Shown one piece after another: positions 53,253 through 62,789 of a stretch of 64,000 bases of DNA. The DNA is from CAIKBL01 sp964555355 (GTDB taxonomy: Bacteria > Pseudomonadota > Gammaproteobacteria > Ga0077536): positions 1 to 64,000 of the forward strand of contig CAZKRY010000001.1 in NCBI GenBank assembly GCA_964555355.1. Direction: 5' to 3'. A model generated the notes under the pieces. That model was not told the DNA's origin and did not search any database. It saw only the letters and a program-made list of their open reading frames with translations. How positions within the stretch are numbered: position 1 is the first letter of the stretch; every line of letters starts with the position of its first letter. Position numbers and translations under genes: made by a program.

Positions 53253-54173
53253 TCAGGCCGCGTCCGGCGCCTCGCTACCGAGCAGCGCGGCGACGAAATT
53301 CTTTGCGTCAAACACCTGTAGATCATCGAATTGCTCACCGACACCGATAAACCGCAGCGGTAGGCCAAGCTCGCGTACCATGGCGAATACAATGCCACCC
53401 TTAGCGGTGCCATCGAGCTTCGTCATCGTGAGGGAATTCAATTGCACGGCTTGATGGAACACGCGCGCCTGCTGAAGCGCGTTCTGGCCCATCGTCGCAT
53501 CCAGCACCAGCATCGTCTCGTGCGGTGCTGTCGCATCTTGTTTGCCTAACACCCGTTTGATCTTGGCGAGTTCCGCCATCAAACCGTCTTGCGTATGCAA
53601 GCGGCCGGCGGTGTCCGCGATCAATACATCGATGCCGCGCGCGGTGGCTGCGGCAAATGCATCGAAGATGACGGCCGCGGGATCCGCCCCGGGGCCTTGG
53701 GCGATCACCGGAATTTGCAGTCGTTCGCCCCAGGTTTTGAGCTGCTCAACTGCCGCCGCGCGGAAGGTATCGCCAGCGGCAAACATGACTTTTTTGCCTT
53801 GGTTCTGCAAATAGCGACCGATCTTCGCAATCGTCGTGGTTTTGCCGACACCATTTACACCGACCACCAGCAATACAAACGGACCTTGGTTTGCCTTTTC
53901 CAAACGCAGCGGTTTGGCCGCATCGTCAAGTGCACGTACCATTTCCTCCCGCAATATCTCGAGCAACGCGGGTTGTTCGCCGCGCGCGCGCTTCTTTACC
54001 GCTTGCATGATGTCTTCGGTAACCTGCACGCCGGTATCGGCGAGCAATAAGGCGTTTTCGAGTGTTTCGAGCGACGCTGCGTCAATCGGTTGTCCCCGAC
54101 CAAACAAACGGCTGATGCGATTTAACAAACCATCGCGCGTGCGCGCGATGCCTTCTTTCAAGCGTTTAAACAT
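53253..54173 (-). CDS. ftsY: Signal recognition particle receptor FtsY
   Basis: Membrane-associated GTPase that receives the SRP-ribosome complex for cotranslational insertion. The 306-residue protein contains only the N and G domains: GVNGVGKTTTIAKIGRYL (G1), AGDTFRAAAVEQL, DTAGRLHTQDGLMAEL (G3) and TKLDGTAKGGIV (G4). The long acidic A domain of E. coli FtsY is absent, as in many bacteria. It is divergent from the M16 peptidase pair by 49 bases, the standard order. Confidence 0.96.
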   Translation of the reverse strand: MFKRLKEGIARTRDGLLNRISRLFGRGQPIDAASLETLENALLLADTGVQVTEDIMQAVKKRARGEQPALLEILREEMVRALDDAAKPLRLEKANQGPFVLLVVGVNGVGKTTTIAKIGRYLQNQGKKVMFAAGDTFRAAAVEQLKTWGERLQIPVIAQGPGADPAAVIFDAFAAATARGIDVLIADTAGRLHTQDGLMAELAKIKRVLGKQDATAPHETMLVLDATMGQNALQQARVFHQAVQLNSLTMTKLDGTAKGGIVFAMVRELGLPLRFIGVGEQFDDLQVFDAKNFVAALLGSEAPDAA

Positions 54174-54222
54174 AGAACCGGTTAATGCAAGCGGTGGGCG
54201 TGTGCTTAGCTCAAGGTGCGTT

Positions 54223-55629
54223 ATGCTAACACTTCACACGTTAGCGAGCAGGCCAAAACCCGTGCCCAGAACCGTCTTTATTCGTGCTTGGATATTTCTC
54301 CCGTGGGTGTTATGCCTCTCTTTGGGCGGGGGCGTCGCGAGCGCCACGGCGGTGCATGATTTCACGCTCGATAATGGTTTACGCGTGCTGGTACAGGAAG
54401 ACCATCGCGCACCGGTTGTGGTGGTGCAGGTTTGGTACAAAGTCGGCGGCAGCTATGAACAAGATGGCGCGACCGGCGTGTCACATGCGCTTGAGCATAT
54501 GATGTTCAAGCGCACGAAGAACCTTAAGACAGGCGAATTTTCGCGCCGCATAGCCGCCGCCGGCGGTCGTGAAAATGCCTTTACCACGGCCGATTTCACC
54601 ACTTATTTTCAGCAGCGTTCGGCGGCGCAAGTCGAGGAAAGTTTCGCGCTCGAGGCTGAACGAATGCAGCATCTGGTGCTCGATCCCGCCGAGTTTGCGA
54701 ACGAACTAAAGGTTATCCATGAAGAGCGTCGACTGCGAACCGACGAAGATCCTCAGGCGCTGGCGATGGAAACCGTCCTCGCGCATACCTGGCAAACCAG
54801 CCCCTATCGCCAACCGGTCATTGGTTGGGCGGCGGATATCGATCACATGCAGCGCGACGAATTGTTGGCCTGGTACGCACGTTACTACGTACCAAATAAT
54901 GCGTTTCTCGTGGTGGTCGGTGATGTTGACCCTGGGGTTATTAAAAAACTCGCCGACAAACACTTTGGCACCATCCCGGCGCGGCCGGTCCCGCCGCTCA
55001 AACCGCGCCCTGAAGTCGCGCAAAGTGGTGTCAAGCGACTCGTCATCAAGAATCCAAAACTCAGAATCCCGATGCTGGTCATGCATTACAAAGTGCCGGG
55101 ATACACCCAAGTCGGCGGCGGTTCGCCGGTCACCGAGGCCTGGGAGATTTACGCCTTGGAAGTACTTGCGGCCGCGCTCGATGGCAGCGCGAGTGCGCGG
55201 TTCGCGCGCGAGCTCGTCCGCGGCGGCATTGCGCTGTCCGCTGGTGCGAGCTACTCGGGCGCCTCACGGTTAACGGATCTTTTTTCTCTCGATGGCGTGC
55301 CGCGCGAAGGCGTCGATCTCGCGCAACTCGAAGCCGCCCTCAAAGCGCAACTCGATGCCATTAAAGCCAAACCACCCACCGAAGACGAACTCGCGCGGAT
55401 CAAAACAGCCGTGGTGGCCGCCGCGGTTTATCAGCGCGACTCGCTGTTTAGCCAAGCCATGCTCATCGGCTCATTAGTCGCGGTTGGGATCGATTGGCAC
55501 GAGAAGGATGCCTACGTCGAACGCATCCAAGCGGTTACTCCGGTGCAGGTTCAGGCAGTTGCGCGCAAATATTTTAGTGAGGATGGCCTCACCGTCGCTT
55601 ACTTACAGCCGGAGCCCCAACATGAATAA
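54223..55629 (+). CDS. M16 family zinc peptidase, catalytic subunit
   Basis: A 468-residue periplasmic or membrane-attached peptidase with an N-terminal hydrophobic signal segment (about 21-42, FIRAWIFLPWVLCLSLGG). The inverted zinc motif His-x-x-Glu-His is in SHALEHMMFKRT, with the further glutamate in VIHEERRLRTDEDP. M16 domains follow as two homologous halves. The ATG at 54223 has AAGG upstream. It overlaps the second M16 gene by eight bases; such pairs act as a heterodimer. Confidence 0.92.
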   Translation: MLTLHTLASRPKPVPRTVFIRAWIFLPWVLCLSLGGGVASATAVHDFTLDNGLRVLVQEDHRAPVVVVQVWYKVGGSYEQDGATGVSHALEHMMFKRTKNLKTGEFSRRIAAAGGRENAFTTADFTTYFQQRSAAQVEESFALEAERMQHLVLDPAEFANELKVIHEERRLRTDEDPQALAMETVLAHTWQTSPYRQPVIGWAADIDHMQRDELLAWYARYYVPNNAFLVVVGDVDPGVIKKLADKHFGTIPARPVPPLKPRPEVAQSGVKRLVIKNPKLRIPMLVMHYKVPGYTQVGGGSPVTEAWEIYALEVLAAALDGSASARFARELVRGGIALSAGASYSGASRLTDLFSLDGVPREGVDLAQLEAALKAQLDAIKAKPPTEDELARIKTAVVAAAVYQRDSLFSQAMLIGSLVAVGIDWHEKDAYVERIQAVTPVQVQAVARKYFSEDGLTVAYLQPEPQHE

Positions 55630-56923
55630 AGTTTGGTGTTGGTGGCTAACGCTGCTCGTTTGCGCGCCCGGCTGGGTTGCCGCGGCTCCGGCGATTTCGC
55701 AGTGGCGGACACGTCAGGGAATTCCGGTATTTTTCGTCGCGGCCCCCGAGATCCCGATGATCAAATTGCGCGTCGTTTTTGCTGCCGGTAGTGCCTACGA
55801 CGGTGCACAAGCCGGCGTTGCGACAGTCACTAGTGCGTTACTCGGGGATGGTACCCAGACACTATCGGCGGATGACTTTTATCAAGAGATGGAAGCCACC
55901 GGCGCTGACATGGGCGCGGCCGCCAACCGCGATATGGCGTGGGTGTCGCTGCGCAGCCTGACTGCAGAGGCGCCGCTCGCGCGCGCGTTGGAACTTGCGC
56001 GCGAAGCGTTGCTCACGCCGCGCTTCGCCCAAGAGGATTTCGCGCGGATGCAGGCGCAGGCTTTGGCCGGATTGAAGCAGGAACAAAGCTCGCCGGATGC
56101 GCTCGGCGATAAAGCCGTGCAACACGCGTTGTATGGCGAGCACCCCTACGCCACCCCGCCGAACGGCACCGAATCGTCGATTGCGGCGATGACCCGCGAC
56201 GACGTTGAGAATTTCTATCGTCGTTACTATGTGGGCCGCAATGCGATGGTCGCGATCGTCGGTGCGCTTAGCGAGACCCAAGCTAAAGAACTGGTCGAAA
56301 CGCTACTTGAAGGACTCCCGGCCGGGGAGCCCGCCAGCACCATTCCCAGCGTCACGCCGATCAAAGCCCAACAAGTTCGAGTCGATTTGGCGGGTGAACA
56401 AAGTCATTTATTGTTCGCGCAACCCGGGATCGCGCGCCACGATCCCGATTACTTTCCGTTGGTGGTGGGCAATCACGTGCTCGGCGGCAATGGCCCGGTG
56501 TCGTTGCTGTTTCAGGAGATCCGCGAAGCGCGCGGCTTGTCTTACTCGGTGACGAGCTATTTCGAGCCGATGGCTGAGCCCGGGCCGTTTATCGTGTCGA
56601 TGCAAACGGATTACCGGCGGGAAGCGGAAGCGCTGCGCGTTTTGCGCGAAACGCTGGGTCGATTCATTGCCGAGGGACCGGACCAAGCTGCACTGGATGC
56701 GGCCAAACAAAACCTGATCGGGGGTTTTCCGCTGCGCGTCGACAGTAACTCCAAAATGCTCGAGTACCTGACCATCATCGGGTTCTACCGCTTACCGCTC
56801 GATTATCTGGAAGCTTATCCGCGCGCGGTCGCGGCGGTCACCGCGGAGCAGGTCAAAGACGCCTTCGCGCGCCGGGTCAAGCTCGACCGGATGGCGGAAA
56901 TCACGGTCGGGCCGCCACCTTGA
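55622..56923 (+). CDS. M16 family peptidase-like protein, non-catalytic subunit
   Basis: A 433-residue partner of the preceding gene. It has a signal peptide (about 1-22, ending GWVAA) and the M16 fold, but the HxxEH motif is replaced in the N-terminal half (QAGVATVTSALLGDGTQTL), so it should not bind catalytic zinc. NHVLGGNGPVSLLFQEIREARGLSYSV and the R/Y loop that M16 partners lend to the active site are kept. It overlaps rsmD by four bases. Confidence 0.9.
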   Translation: MNKVWCWWLTLLVCAPGWVAAAPAISQWRTRQGIPVFFVAAPEIPMIKLRVVFAAGSAYDGAQAGVATVTSALLGDGTQTLSADDFYQEMEATGADMGAAANRDMAWVSLRSLTAEAPLARALELAREALLTPRFAQEDFARMQAQALAGLKQEQSSPDALGDKAVQHALYGEHPYATPPNGTESSIAAMTRDDVENFYRRYYVGRNAMVAIVGALSETQAKELVETLLEGLPAGEPASTIPSVTPIKAQQVRVDLAGEQSHLLFAQPGIARHDPDYFPLVVGNHVLGGNGPVSLLFQEIREARGLSYSVTSYFEPMAEPGPFIVSMQTDYRREAEALRVLRETLGRFIAEGPDQAALDAAKQNLIGGFPLRVDSNSKMLEYLTIIGFYRLPLDYLEAYPRAVAAVTAEQVKDAFARRVKLDRMAEITVGPPP

Positions 56924-57510
56924 ATTCCGCGGCAAAAGCCGCCGGGCCGCCCGGCAAGGTCCGGATCATCGGCGGCACTTGGCGGCGACATTGGCTCAAA
57001 ATCCCGCCGGGAAGCCCGCTCCGACCAACCGCCGACCGCGTGCGTGAAACTTTGTTTAATTGGCTAGCGCCGTGGCTGCCGGGGGCCCGTTGCCTGGATT
57101 TGTTTGCGGGCACCGGCGCGCTCGGATTCGAAGCGGTGTCGCGTGGCGCGAGCCACGCCACGCTCGTTGAAACCGACGCGATCGCCGCAGACCAATTGGT
57201 AAAAAGCGCCGAAGCCCTTGGCACGGCGGCCGTCATGGTGCGTCGCATGCATGCGCACGACTTTCTACGCGGCCCGCTCGGTGACCCATTCGCCGTGGTT
57301 TTTGTCGACCCGCCCTACGCTAGCGCGTTGGCCGAAGAGACGCTGGCCTTGCTGCCGCGCTGGCTCGCGCCAACGGCGTGGGTGTACCTTGAAACCGCGC
57401 GCGAACAAGCGCCCGCCTTCCTGCCGGAGGGATGGCGTATCATGCGCGAGGGCACGACCCGTCATACTCGCTACACGCTGCTTGAAAGCCGCACCGTGTC
57501 AGCTTCCTAG
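56920..57510 (+). CDS. rsmD: 16S rRNA (guanine(966)-N2)-methyltransferase
   Basis: Methylates G966 of 16S rRNA using SAM. The 196-residue protein has VRIIGGTWRRHWL and RPTADRVRETLFNWL at the N-terminus, SAM motif CLDLFAGTGALGFEAVSRGA and the catalytic DPPY motif in VVFVDPPYAS. The TTG start at 56920 overlaps the M16 stop by four bases. coaD follows 22 bases later, as in many proteobacteria. Confidence 0.95.
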   Translation: MNSAAKAAGPPGKVRIIGGTWRRHWLKIPPGSPLRPTADRVRETLFNWLAPWLPGARCLDLFAGTGALGFEAVSRGASHATLVETDAIAADQLVKSAEALGTAAVMVRRMHAHDFLRGPLGDPFAVVFVDPPYASALAEETLALLPRWLAPTAWVYLETAREQAPAFLPEGWRIMREGTTRHTRYTLLESRTVSAS

Positions 57511-57532
57511 TTTTTTTAAGGAGTACTGCCGC

Positions 57533-58027
57533 GTGGGCAATATTGCGATTTATCCCGGAACCTTCGACCCGATTACGAACGGCCATAGCGATATCGTCGC
57601 GCGCGCGGCCGGTATCTTCGACCACGTGATCGTCGCGGTGGCCGCCGCAACCTCCAAGAACACGGCATTTTCCACCGATGAACGCGTCGACATTGCTCGC
57701 CAAATTTTTATCGACCATAAGAACGTGGAGGTCCAGCGCTTCGAAGGATTGCTCGCGCATTTCGTCCGCGCCTGCGGCGCCCGTGCCGTGATTCGGGGCT
57801 TACGCGCGGTGTCGGATTTCGAATATGAATTTCAGCTTGCCGGCATGAATAAAAAATTAGTCCCCGAAGCCGATACGTTATTTATGCCGACCAGTGAGCA
57901 TTACTCTTATATTTCTTCATCGCTGATCCGTGAAATCGCCTCGCTCGGCGGCGATGTCAGCGAATTCGTCCACCCCATCGTAAATGCCGCGTTGATGGAA
58001 CGCCTCGCCAAGCGTGGCAAAAAGTGA
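57533..58027 (+). CDS. coaD: Phosphopantetheine adenylyltransferase
   Basis: Penultimate step of coenzyme A synthesis: 4'-phosphopantetheine plus ATP gives dephospho-CoA. The 164-residue protein begins at a GTG after TAAGGAGT, with IAIYPGTFDPITNGHSDIV (nucleotidyltransferase T/HxGH motif), AVIRGLRAVSDFEYEFQLA and SEHYSYISSSLIREIASLGG. Length is normal for the family. Upstream frame extension into rsmD was rejected. Confidence 0.96.
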   Translation: MGNIAIYPGTFDPITNGHSDIVARAAGIFDHVIVAVAAATSKNTAFSTDERVDIARQIFIDHKNVEVQRFEGLLAHFVRACGARAVIRGLRAVSDFEYEFQLAGMNKKLVPEADTLFMPTSEHYSYISSSLIREIASLGGDVSEFVHPIVNAALMERLAKRGKK

Positions 58028-58045
58028 GCAACGAGCGAACCACAC

Positions 58046-58309
58046 ATGGCGCTACTGATTACCGACCAATGCATCAACTGTGATGTGTGTGAGCCCGAGT
58101 GTCCAAACCAAGCTATTTTCGAAGGCGTGGAACACTACGAGATTGATCCCGCGCGCTGCACCGAATGCGTGGGTCATTTCGATCGCCCACAATGCGTGCA
58201 GGTGTGTCCGGTAGACTGCATCCCCAAAGATCCGGCACACGTCGAATCGTCGTCCGACCTGTATGCCAAATACCAAGCTCTGATTCGCCGGCAGGAAACC
58301 TCGTGTTGA
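58046..58309 (+). CDS. YfhL-family 2[4Fe-4S] ferredoxin
   Basis: An 87-residue ferredoxin with two cluster motifs: Cys-x2-Cys-x2-Cys-x3-Cys in CINCDVCEPECPNQAIFEG and CTECVGHFDRPQCVQVCPVDCI, where the second has the long insert (about eight residues) typical of the YfhL/Alvin type. Such ferredoxins have two clusters of very different potential. It follows coaD by 18 bases, the usual neighbourhood. The electron partner is unknown. Confidence 0.93.
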   Translation: MALLITDQCINCDVCEPECPNQAIFEGVEHYEIDPARCTECVGHFDRPQCVQVCPVDCIPKDPAHVESSSDLYAKYQALIRRQETSC

Positions 58310-60096
58310 GATTTGTTATCGCCCTTTGCTGTGTCCTTGCAGCCGTTGCGGCCGCGGCGTTTCAAGAACCGCGCGCGGCCGCCATTGCTTCCGCCCATCC
58401 GCTCGCCACCCAGGCCGGACGCGAGGTCATCGATGCCGGCGGTAACGCCTTCGACGCCGCGATTGCGGTGGCCGCGGCACTCGCCGTCGTTGAACCGTAT
58501 TCGTCCGGCATCGGCGGCGGTGGTTTCTTTTTGCTACATCGCGCAATAAGCAACACCGACATCTTTGTCGATGCGCGCGAGCGAGCGCCGTTCGCCGCCA
58601 CCGAAACGCTGTATCAAGACGCCAAGGGAGAAGTCATCCAAGACAAATCGTTGAACGGCGCATTAGCCGCGGGGATCCCAGGTATGCCCGCGGCATTGGT
58701 GCATCTCGCGCTGAACTACGGGCGCCTGACATTAGACCGCAGCCTAGCGCCGGCCATAAAGCTGGCGCGCGACGGTTTTGCCGTCACCGAGCATTACCGC
58801 ATGATGGCGAAATTTCGTACCGATGTATTAAACGCGGATCCGGCGAGCGCCGAGATATTTCTCAATAGCGGCGCGGCTCCCGAGATCGGATACGTGTTGC
58901 GCCAAACCGATTTAGCGGACACGTTAAAAAGCATCGCCGCGCAGGGTACGGATGGATTTTACGGCGGCGAAGTAGCAGATAAATTGGTTGCGGGTGTGAA
59001 AGCGGGCGGCGGCATTTGGAGCGCCGAAGATCTCTCGCAATATCGCGTGGTTGAACGCAACCCGCTGGTCGGTCGCTATCGCGATATGACGATTGTCTCG
59101 GCGCCGCCACCGTCATCGGGAGGAATTGGGCTCATCGAGGCCTTAAATATTCTCGAGCAGTACGACTTAAGCGCGCAGACGTCTATCCTGCAAACACATT
59201 TGACCATCGAGGCGATGCGGCGCGCCTATCGCGATCGCGCGGAGTTTTTAGGTGATCCCGATTTTGTCGACGTGCCGGTAGAACGCCTGATCGACAAAGC
59301 ACACGCCAAGCAAGTCGCCGCGGATATCGCGCTCGATAAAGCAACCCCGAGTAGCGCGTTAAAGCCCATCGCGCCGCCGAACCAGGGCCCGCACACCACG
59401 CACTTCTCGGTGTTGGATGCCGAGGGGAATCGAGTCGCGGCCACACTTAGCATCAACTATCCCTTTGGGGCCTGTTTTACGCCGCCTGGCACCGGCGTGC
59501 TGTTGAACGATGAGATGGACGATTTCTCCGCGCGTCCGTTAACGCCGAACGCCTATGGTTTGGTGGGCGTTGATGCCAATGCAATCGCGCCCGGCAAGCG
59601 GCCGTTATCGAGCATGACGCCAACGTTTCTTATCACAGAAGACCGCATCGGCATTCTTGGCACGCCGGGCGGCAGCCGGATCATTTCCATGGTGCTGCTA
59701 GGTACGCTCGAGTTTTACGCAGGCCAGCCGCCGACCGCGTGGGTTGCGCGCCCGCGTTTTCATCATCAGTACTTACCGGACGAAGTCCTGTATGAACCTA
59801 AAGCGCTCGATGACGCCGACAAAGCCAAGCTTGAAGCAATGGGACACAAATTGACGCTATCCACGCGCGATTACGGCAACATGCACGCGATTCTGTGGAA
59901 CTTGGATTCAGGTGACGTGACTGCCGCAAGTGATCCGCGTGGCGAAGGCGAAGCGCAGGTGTGGTCCGCGCGCTTACCCGCGGTGACGGTGCCGGTCAAT
60001 GCCGTGGACGGCGGCGTGCCGGCACTACCCATAACAGAGCCGGATAGCGCGGCGCCGATTGAGGTCCCCGTGATCGAAGACGCGGTGACGCGCTAA
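58303..60096 (+). CDS. ggt: Gamma-glutamyltransferase
   Basis: Periplasmic enzyme that cleaves glutathione and transfers the gamma-glutamyl group. The 597-residue precursor has a signal peptide (about 1-20, LRFVIALCCVLAAVAAAA), the family start AIASAHPLATQAGREVIDAGGNAFDAAIA, and a self-cleavage site with the nucleophile threonine in GPHTTHFSVLDAEGN near residue 364. GTPGGSRI is in the small subunit. The GTG at 58303 follows AGGAAA and overlaps the ferredoxin by seven bases. It is convergent with the SDR gene, overlapping it by four bases. Confidence 0.93.
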   Translation: MLRFVIALCCVLAAVAAAAFQEPRAAAIASAHPLATQAGREVIDAGGNAFDAAIAVAAALAVVEPYSSGIGGGGFFLLHRAISNTDIFVDARERAPFAATETLYQDAKGEVIQDKSLNGALAAGIPGMPAALVHLALNYGRLTLDRSLAPAIKLARDGFAVTEHYRMMAKFRTDVLNADPASAEIFLNSGAAPEIGYVLRQTDLADTLKSIAAQGTDGFYGGEVADKLVAGVKAGGGIWSAEDLSQYRVVERNPLVGRYRDMTIVSAPPPSSGGIGLIEALNILEQYDLSAQTSILQTHLTIEAMRRAYRDRAEFLGDPDFVDVPVERLIDKAHAKQVAADIALDKATPSSALKPIAPPNQGPHTTHFSVLDAEGNRVAATLSINYPFGACFTPPGTGVLLNDEMDDFSARPLTPNAYGLVGVDANAIAPGKRPLSSMTPTFLITEDRIGILGTPGGSRIISMVLLGTLEFYAGQPPTAWVARPRFHHQYLPDEVLYEPKALDDADKAKLEAMGHKLTLSTRDYGNMHAILWNLDSGDVTAASDPRGEGEAQVWSARLPAVTVPVNAVDGGVPALPITEPDSAAPIEVPVIEDAVTR

Positions 60097-60767
60097 GACA
60101 AACCCACCACTGGAATGAGGGCGCCGTGAATCGCCGCGGCGCCATCCGAGCCTAAGAAACAGATCACCTCGGCGAGTTCTTGCGGTTTGACCCATTTGGA
60201 GAAATCGGCATCCGGCATATCTAGCCGGTTGCGTGGGGTATCGATGATGCTCGGCAGTACCGCGTTGACGTTGATGCCCTTCGTGCGCAATTCCTTCGAC
60301 AGGCTTTCGGTTAGTCGCATGACGACACTCTTCGCCGCGCAGTAGGCGCTCATGTGCGCCTGGCCTTCGCGCGCGGACATCGCACCGATGTTGACGATGC
60401 GGCCGCGACCTTGCCGCAGAAAAATCGGCACCGCCGCGTGAATTGCATTTTGCGTGGTGGCGACGTTGATCTTGAACATCGCATCCCATTCCGGTGACGC
60501 GACTTCATGCGCGCTAGTGCCCATGGCGAAACCACCGGCCACATTGAACAACACATCCAGTTGGCCGAGTTTGGCAAAGCAGGCTTCGACCGCTTGTCGA
60601 TCGGTCAGATCGACCACCACACACTCATCGCTCACGTTTGACGCCGGGGTGAATTGCAAATCTAGCCCAATCACTTTCGCGCCGAGTTCACGCCCGCGCG
60701 CCGCCACCGCGCGCCCTAGCGCGCCGTTCGCGCCGGTTACTACCACGCGCTTGCCCACCAAACTCAT
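60093..60767 (-). CDS. Short-chain dehydrogenase/reductase
   Basis: A 224-residue NAD(P)-dependent oxidoreductase. The cofactor loop TGANGALG is at 11-18, NVAGG near 75, and the catalytic Ser131, Tyr142 and Lys146 (YCAAK) are all present. An acidic residue after the second strand (GLDLQF) suggests NAD preference. The ATG at 60767 follows TAGGAG. It is the last of a minus-strand set with an amidohydrolase, a VOC protein and a luciferase-like oxidoreductase. The substrate is unknown. Confidence 0.88.
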   Translation of the reverse strand: MSLVGKRVVVTGANGALGRAVAARGRELGAKVIGLDLQFTPASNVSDECVVVDLTDRQAVEACFAKLGQLDVLFNVAGGFAMGTSAHEVASPEWDAMFKINVATTQNAIHAAVPIFLRQGRGRIVNIGAMSAREGQAHMSAYCAAKSVVMRLTESLSKELRTKGINVNAVLPSIIDTPRNRLDMPDADFSKWVKPQELAEVICFLGSDGAAAIHGALIPVVGLS

Positions 60768-60794
60768 GATTGGCACTCCTAATGACAATTCAAA

Positions 60795-61946
60795 TCAGTT
60801 CAAACCGTACGCCGCGCTAACGTTCTCCGCCAATATGCGCCGCCGCGATTGCGCCGGTAACGGCACTAACATTTCGCGCAGTTCGTGCATGTATTCCGCC
60901 GTGTGATCCGGATGCGGAAAGTCGGAAGCCCAGAAGAAACGGTCATCGCCGATAAACGGGATGACACCCGCCACTGCGCGTTCGTCCGGATCGATTGAGA
61001 CATAACATTGCCGCTTGAAATACTCGCTCGGCAATTCTTTTAAGTTCGCCTTGGGCATCAAGGGGCCCTTGGTCACGGCATCCATGCGATCGATCAACTG
61101 TCCAATCCATCCGGCCTGGGATTCAAGCACCACCACTTTCACTTTCGGAAAGCGATCAAAAATCTGATAGTGAAAAAGCGAGACGAAGGCCTGCTGCATG
61201 CCCTGCGCGACCAACACATCAAAGTACCAGGTAAATTCGAATTGCTCTTTTTGCGCGAGTTCATCGAAACGGCGATGCACATCGAGCGAGGGTGGGTCGA
61301 CCGTCGGATGCAACGCCACCGGCGCGCCGTGTTCCTCGGCAATCGCCCACATCCGCGCGTAATCCGGATGCCCGGGCGATTTTTTGGTCCACGTAAACGG
61401 GTGGAAGAAGATGCCCTTCGCGCCGGCCTTCAAGGCCCGCTCCGTTTCTTGCGCGGCGAGCACCGGATCGGATAATGAGATATGCGCGATCGGCACGAGC
61501 CGACCACCGGAATCCGCGCAGAAATCCATGATCCAGCGGTTGTACGCGCGGGTATACGCGCAGGCGATTTCCGGATCGCGTACTTCGGGTTCCCACAAAA
61601 GCCCGAGCGTTGGATACAACACGGCCTTGGCCAATCCTTCTTGATCCAAGCGCTGCATGCGCTCCTTGGGATCCATCGAACCAAACGGCGCGCCACGCAT
61701 ATAGGTGCGTTCCGGTAAGGGACGAATATCCGGTTTACCCATGCCACCTAGGCTGCCGGCAAAGCCCGGTGGCATCAGCGTCGATGGTCTGCCGTTGTAT
61801 TCAAAATACTCAAGGCCATCCGAGTTAGTGCGAATTTTAATCGCGCGTGCCCGATACTGCGGTTCGAGATATTTCTCCCACAGATCCGGCGGCTCCAGAA
61901 TGTGCCCATCGGCATCAATGGCGCCACGCGTATCAACCTCGCTCAT
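60795..61946 (-). CDS. Amidohydrolase family protein (TIM-barrel metal-dependent hydrolase)
   Basis: A 383-residue protein of the amidohydrolase-2 group (related to ACMSD-type decarboxylases and hydrolases). DADGHILEPPDLW (11-23) holds the first metal ligands; HPFTW, ALHPTVDPP and the C-terminal WASDFPHPDHT follow with the others. Members open or decarboxylate aromatic ring cleavage products. The ATG at 61946 follows AAAGGA. It lies 27 bases from the SDR gene and 24 from the VOC gene. The exact reaction is unknown. Confidence 0.87.
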   Translation of the reverse strand: MSEVDTRGAIDADGHILEPPDLWEKYLEPQYRARAIKIRTNSDGLEYFEYNGRPSTLMPPGFAGSLGGMGKPDIRPLPERTYMRGAPFGSMDPKERMQRLDQEGLAKAVLYPTLGLLWEPEVRDPEIACAYTRAYNRWIMDFCADSGGRLVPIAHISLSDPVLAAQETERALKAGAKGIFFHPFTWTKKSPGHPDYARMWAIAEEHGAPVALHPTVDPPSLDVHRRFDELAQKEQFEFTWYFDVLVAQGMQQAFVSLFHYQIFDRFPKVKVVVLESQAGWIGQLIDRMDAVTKGPLMPKANLKELPSEYFKRQCYVSIDPDERAVAGVIPFIGDDRFFWASDFPHPDHTAEYMHELREMLVPLPAQSRRRILAENVSAAYGLN

Positions 61947-61970
61947 GGTGAATCCTTTTATCGTTGCCAC

Positions 61971-62669
61971 CTAGGCGGCATTCGCAACTTTGACCGGCGG
62001 CGTACTTTCGCTCAACTCGCGAGTCACGACGTCGTCCGGCAGATTAAACGCACCGCCAAACCCCTCATCCATCTGCGAGTATTCCGGCCGACCATTGCCG
62101 CTTGGCGGTTGGGCCACGGGTGTGCTGGATGCGTTTTTGTAGGCCGCGGGATTTTTGTAACGCGCGAGTTCGTCCGCGCTAATCCCCAGCATGCCGACGA
62201 CTTCCGGATCGATCCACGCCTCGGGATTAATCGCCGCTTTGGAACTTGAGACTTCCAGCACCAGGTTTTCCGGTCCGCCAAAATAGATCGACTTACAAAA
62301 GCCATGATCGAGCGGACCTAACACGCGCACGCCTTTGGCGCGGATGCGATCGCGCATGGCATAGAGTTCTTCGTCCGTATCGACATTGAAAGCCAAGTGC
62401 TGCATGACCCCGGGCGCGCAAGGTTTCACCGGGTTGCCGGCGTGCGAGACGCCAAATTGGGTTGGGATACTCTTCACATCCGGCGCATACACGAACGCAA
62501 CCGAGCAAAAAGGGTTCAGCTCCATGAACGCGTGGAAGTAACCTTCCACGTTATGCATCCAATAAAGTGCCGTGAGTTTGGCGCCGAGAACATCGGCAAA
62601 AAACTCGATCTGTTTTTTGACATCCGCCGACATGATGGCGATGTGGTGAACACCGTTGACACTGGCCAT
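61971..62669 (-). CDS. VOC-family protein (glyoxalase/extradiol dioxygenase-like)
   Basis: A 232-residue vicinal-oxygen-chelate protein. It begins MASVNGVHHIAIMSADVKKQIEFFADVLGAKL with the first metal histidine (HH), and has QHLAFNVDTDEELYAMRDRI and FGGPENLVLEVSS with further ligands (H, E). The C-terminal 70 residues are outside the fold and low in complexity. Members isomerise or cleave ring-derived compounds. It is in the same direction as its neighbours; the start follows GGAGACGCC. Confidence 0.82.
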   Translation of the reverse strand: MASVNGVHHIAIMSADVKKQIEFFADVLGAKLTALYWMHNVEGYFHAFMELNPFCSVAFVYAPDVKSIPTQFGVSHAGNPVKPCAPGVMQHLAFNVDTDEELYAMRDRIRAKGVRVLGPLDHGFCKSIYFGGPENLVLEVSSSKAAINPEAWIDPEVVGMLGISADELARYKNPAAYKNASSTPVAQPPSGNGRPEYSQMDEGFGGAFNLPDDVVTRELSESTPPVKVANAA

Positions 62670-62789
62670 GGGCGTCTCCTCTTAACTTGCAGGAAAGTTT
62701 TAAAACATGAGCGCCGAGCATAAACCCGGCGCGCGGCGCGCACCATCATCTAACGTTAATGATGCACTGCGACGAAATCTCCTCCGGCG

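Noticed and set aside
53836..54222. Long in-frame N-terminal extension of the first M16 peptidase
   Set aside because: It is antisense to ftsY; the ATG at 54223 with AAGG and a signal segment is the natural start.
57511..57532. T run after the rsmD stop
   Set aside because: No hairpin precedes it, and a ribosome site for coaD follows directly.
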